A DNA stretch of 64,000 nucleotides. Origin: Atherix ibis. Lineage: Eukaryota > Arthropoda > Insecta > Diptera > Athericidae. Positions within the stretch are counted from its first letter, which is position 1. Every line of letters starts with the position of its first letter. A program made the translations under genes and the position numbers. Location of the stretch: contig OY282610.1 of the NCBI GenBank assembly GCA_958298945.1, forward strand, positions 51,219,667 through 51,283,666, in the 5' to 3' direction. This document shows, one piece after another, positions 63,320 to 64,000 of this stretch. Under the pieces are notes generated by a model. It was not told the origin of the DNA. It ran no database searches and saw only the letters and a list, made by a program, of their open reading frames with translations.

Positions 63320-64000
63320 ATAAATTTTTTCTCAAAACCACCAACAAAAATTTATTCAGAAAGAATTTTCTCATTCCAATAAGAATAATATGAATCGGAG
63401 AAGCTTTGCCTGAAAGTGCACAATTATACCCCAAACAAACATCTCCAAAAAACCAACATTTTCATAGAGAAAAACAAATTTTAAGAGAAAGTGGACTCAG
63501 TGTAATAATTGTTCCCTCCTATTTTTTGAGAAAACTGGGTGCCTGGTGTAAAAATTGGATTTTCGTGAATATTGTCACAAATTTTCGAATTTTTGTAGTT
63601 TTTTGCATATCTTTAGGTGGTTAATTTATTTTGCTTTCAGTAAATAAAAAATTTAATTTTAGGGAATTTTTTTTTAATAGTGCTCACAAAAATTTATTCT
63701 GAAAGGATATTCCTTTTTCGATCAGGATAATATGGATCTAGAAGGCTATGTTAAAGTGTATGTAATGAAACCATGAAACAAATTGTCATTTTTATCCAAA
63801 AAAGCAAACTTTATTTTTAAAAAAATACAGCGAACTTTAGGTATTTTTTTTTAAAACGCCTGGAAAAAATTTTCCTGTAAGGACTTTTTTAGTCCGATCA
63901 GGATAATAAGAATAATTATTAGTTTCACATATGTATGCGCATTAACATCATTAAACAAATTTTCGAAAAAATTCCCTTTTTCATAGAAAAATAGAAATTT
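63320..64000. repeat. HOR unit 39 (partial core, cut in D4)
   Basis: D1, D2, D3 and most of D4 of a type II core, ending after ATAGAAATTT. D1 starts with ATAAATTTTTTCTC. D2 reads AGGTGGTTAATT, closing the usual frame early. The array clearly continues beyond the window. Confidence 0.92.

Larger units (their letters stand above)
1..64000. repeat. AT-rich higher-order satellite array, filling the whole window
   Basis: Every part of the window belongs to one head-to-tail repeat family. A 184-bp monomer recurs (for example at 296, 480, 664 and 848), interrupted at intervals by a fixed core of about 887 bp made of five diverged segments. I count 38 complete core-plus-run units, two partial ones and about 160 canonical monomers. 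No inversion, foreign insertion or unique sequence is visible. Canonical monomers and D1 carry an AAGCTT site, while TCTAGA, CATATG and GCGC occur about once per unit in the core. Open frames here are by-products of the repeat. A heterochromatic or centromeric location is inference. Confidence 0.97.

Noticed and set aside
1..64000. CENP-B box search
   Set aside because: I looked by eye for the TTCG-A-CGGG core in both orientations and found none. TTCGAA and TTTTCGAAAA lack the CGGG half.
1..64000. CRISPR array
   Set aside because: Repeats are 184 bp and contiguous with no unique spacers. This is a tandem satellite.
1..64000. AATAAA polyadenylation-like signals in D2 and D5
   Set aside because: Expected by chance at this base composition. 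No transcript structure is evident.
1..64000. Telomere-type repeats (TTAGG or TTAGGG)
   Set aside because: Only isolated TTTTAGG occurrences in the monomer tail, never in tandem.

Overview
The whole 64 kb window is one uninterrupted array of satellite DNA. I find no protein-coding gene, tRNA, rRNA, transposon or CRISPR array. The sequence is very A+T rich (a typical 184-bp monomer has about 26% G+C by my hand count) and all repeats point the same way, head to tail. This is the DNA of a eukaryotic heterochromatic region, such as a centromere, pericentromere or other satellite block. The base composition would suit an insect or another AT-rich animal, but nothing in the window identifies the species.

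The array is a higher-order repeat (HOR) of two parts. Part one is a core of about 887 bp made of five diverged monomer-like segments in fixed order, here called D1 to D5. Part two is a run of canonical (C) monomers of about 184 bp. The core is always present in the same order, while the number of C monomers after it ranges from 1 to 11. I mapped 38 complete core-plus-run units and two partial ones, with about 160 C monomers in total. Unit lengths fall on a ladder of roughly 887 + n x 184 bp: 1,254, 1,438, 1,622, 1,806, 1,990, 2,358 and 2,908. Exceptions are explained by visible small indels.

The C monomers are not random within a run. Early positions carry one subtype (ending TTTGTATAC), the penultimate carries another (CCGTTCTA), and the last usually carries a third (ending TTTTTATAC, then AATGAATTTTAAG). 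The last subtype changes along the window, from an ATGATATTCTC form (to about 25 kb) to a GGAAATTCTCATTTC form (from about 26 kb). The cores also come in two haplotypes, I and II, with some recombinants. Type I dominates 1-27 kb and reappears at about 29, 34, 54 and 58-63 kb. Type II dominates 30-58 kb.

Recent rearrangements can be read directly. There is a near-perfect tandem duplication of about 3,060 bp (roughly 3.5-9.6 kb) and one of about 1,437 bp (36.5-39.4 kb). There are chimeric monomers where D and C sequence were joined (16.9 kb, 40.2-42.1 kb, 43.7 kb), an 83-bp deletion (29.67 kb) and a mosaic unit (50.5-52.5 kb). Unequal exchange between 184-bp monomers appears to lengthen and shorten the C runs while the core is kept. 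The D4/D5 part of the core holds a cluster of short perfect palindromes, and D2 holds an imperfect 22-nt dyad. These are the best candidates for a functional signal.
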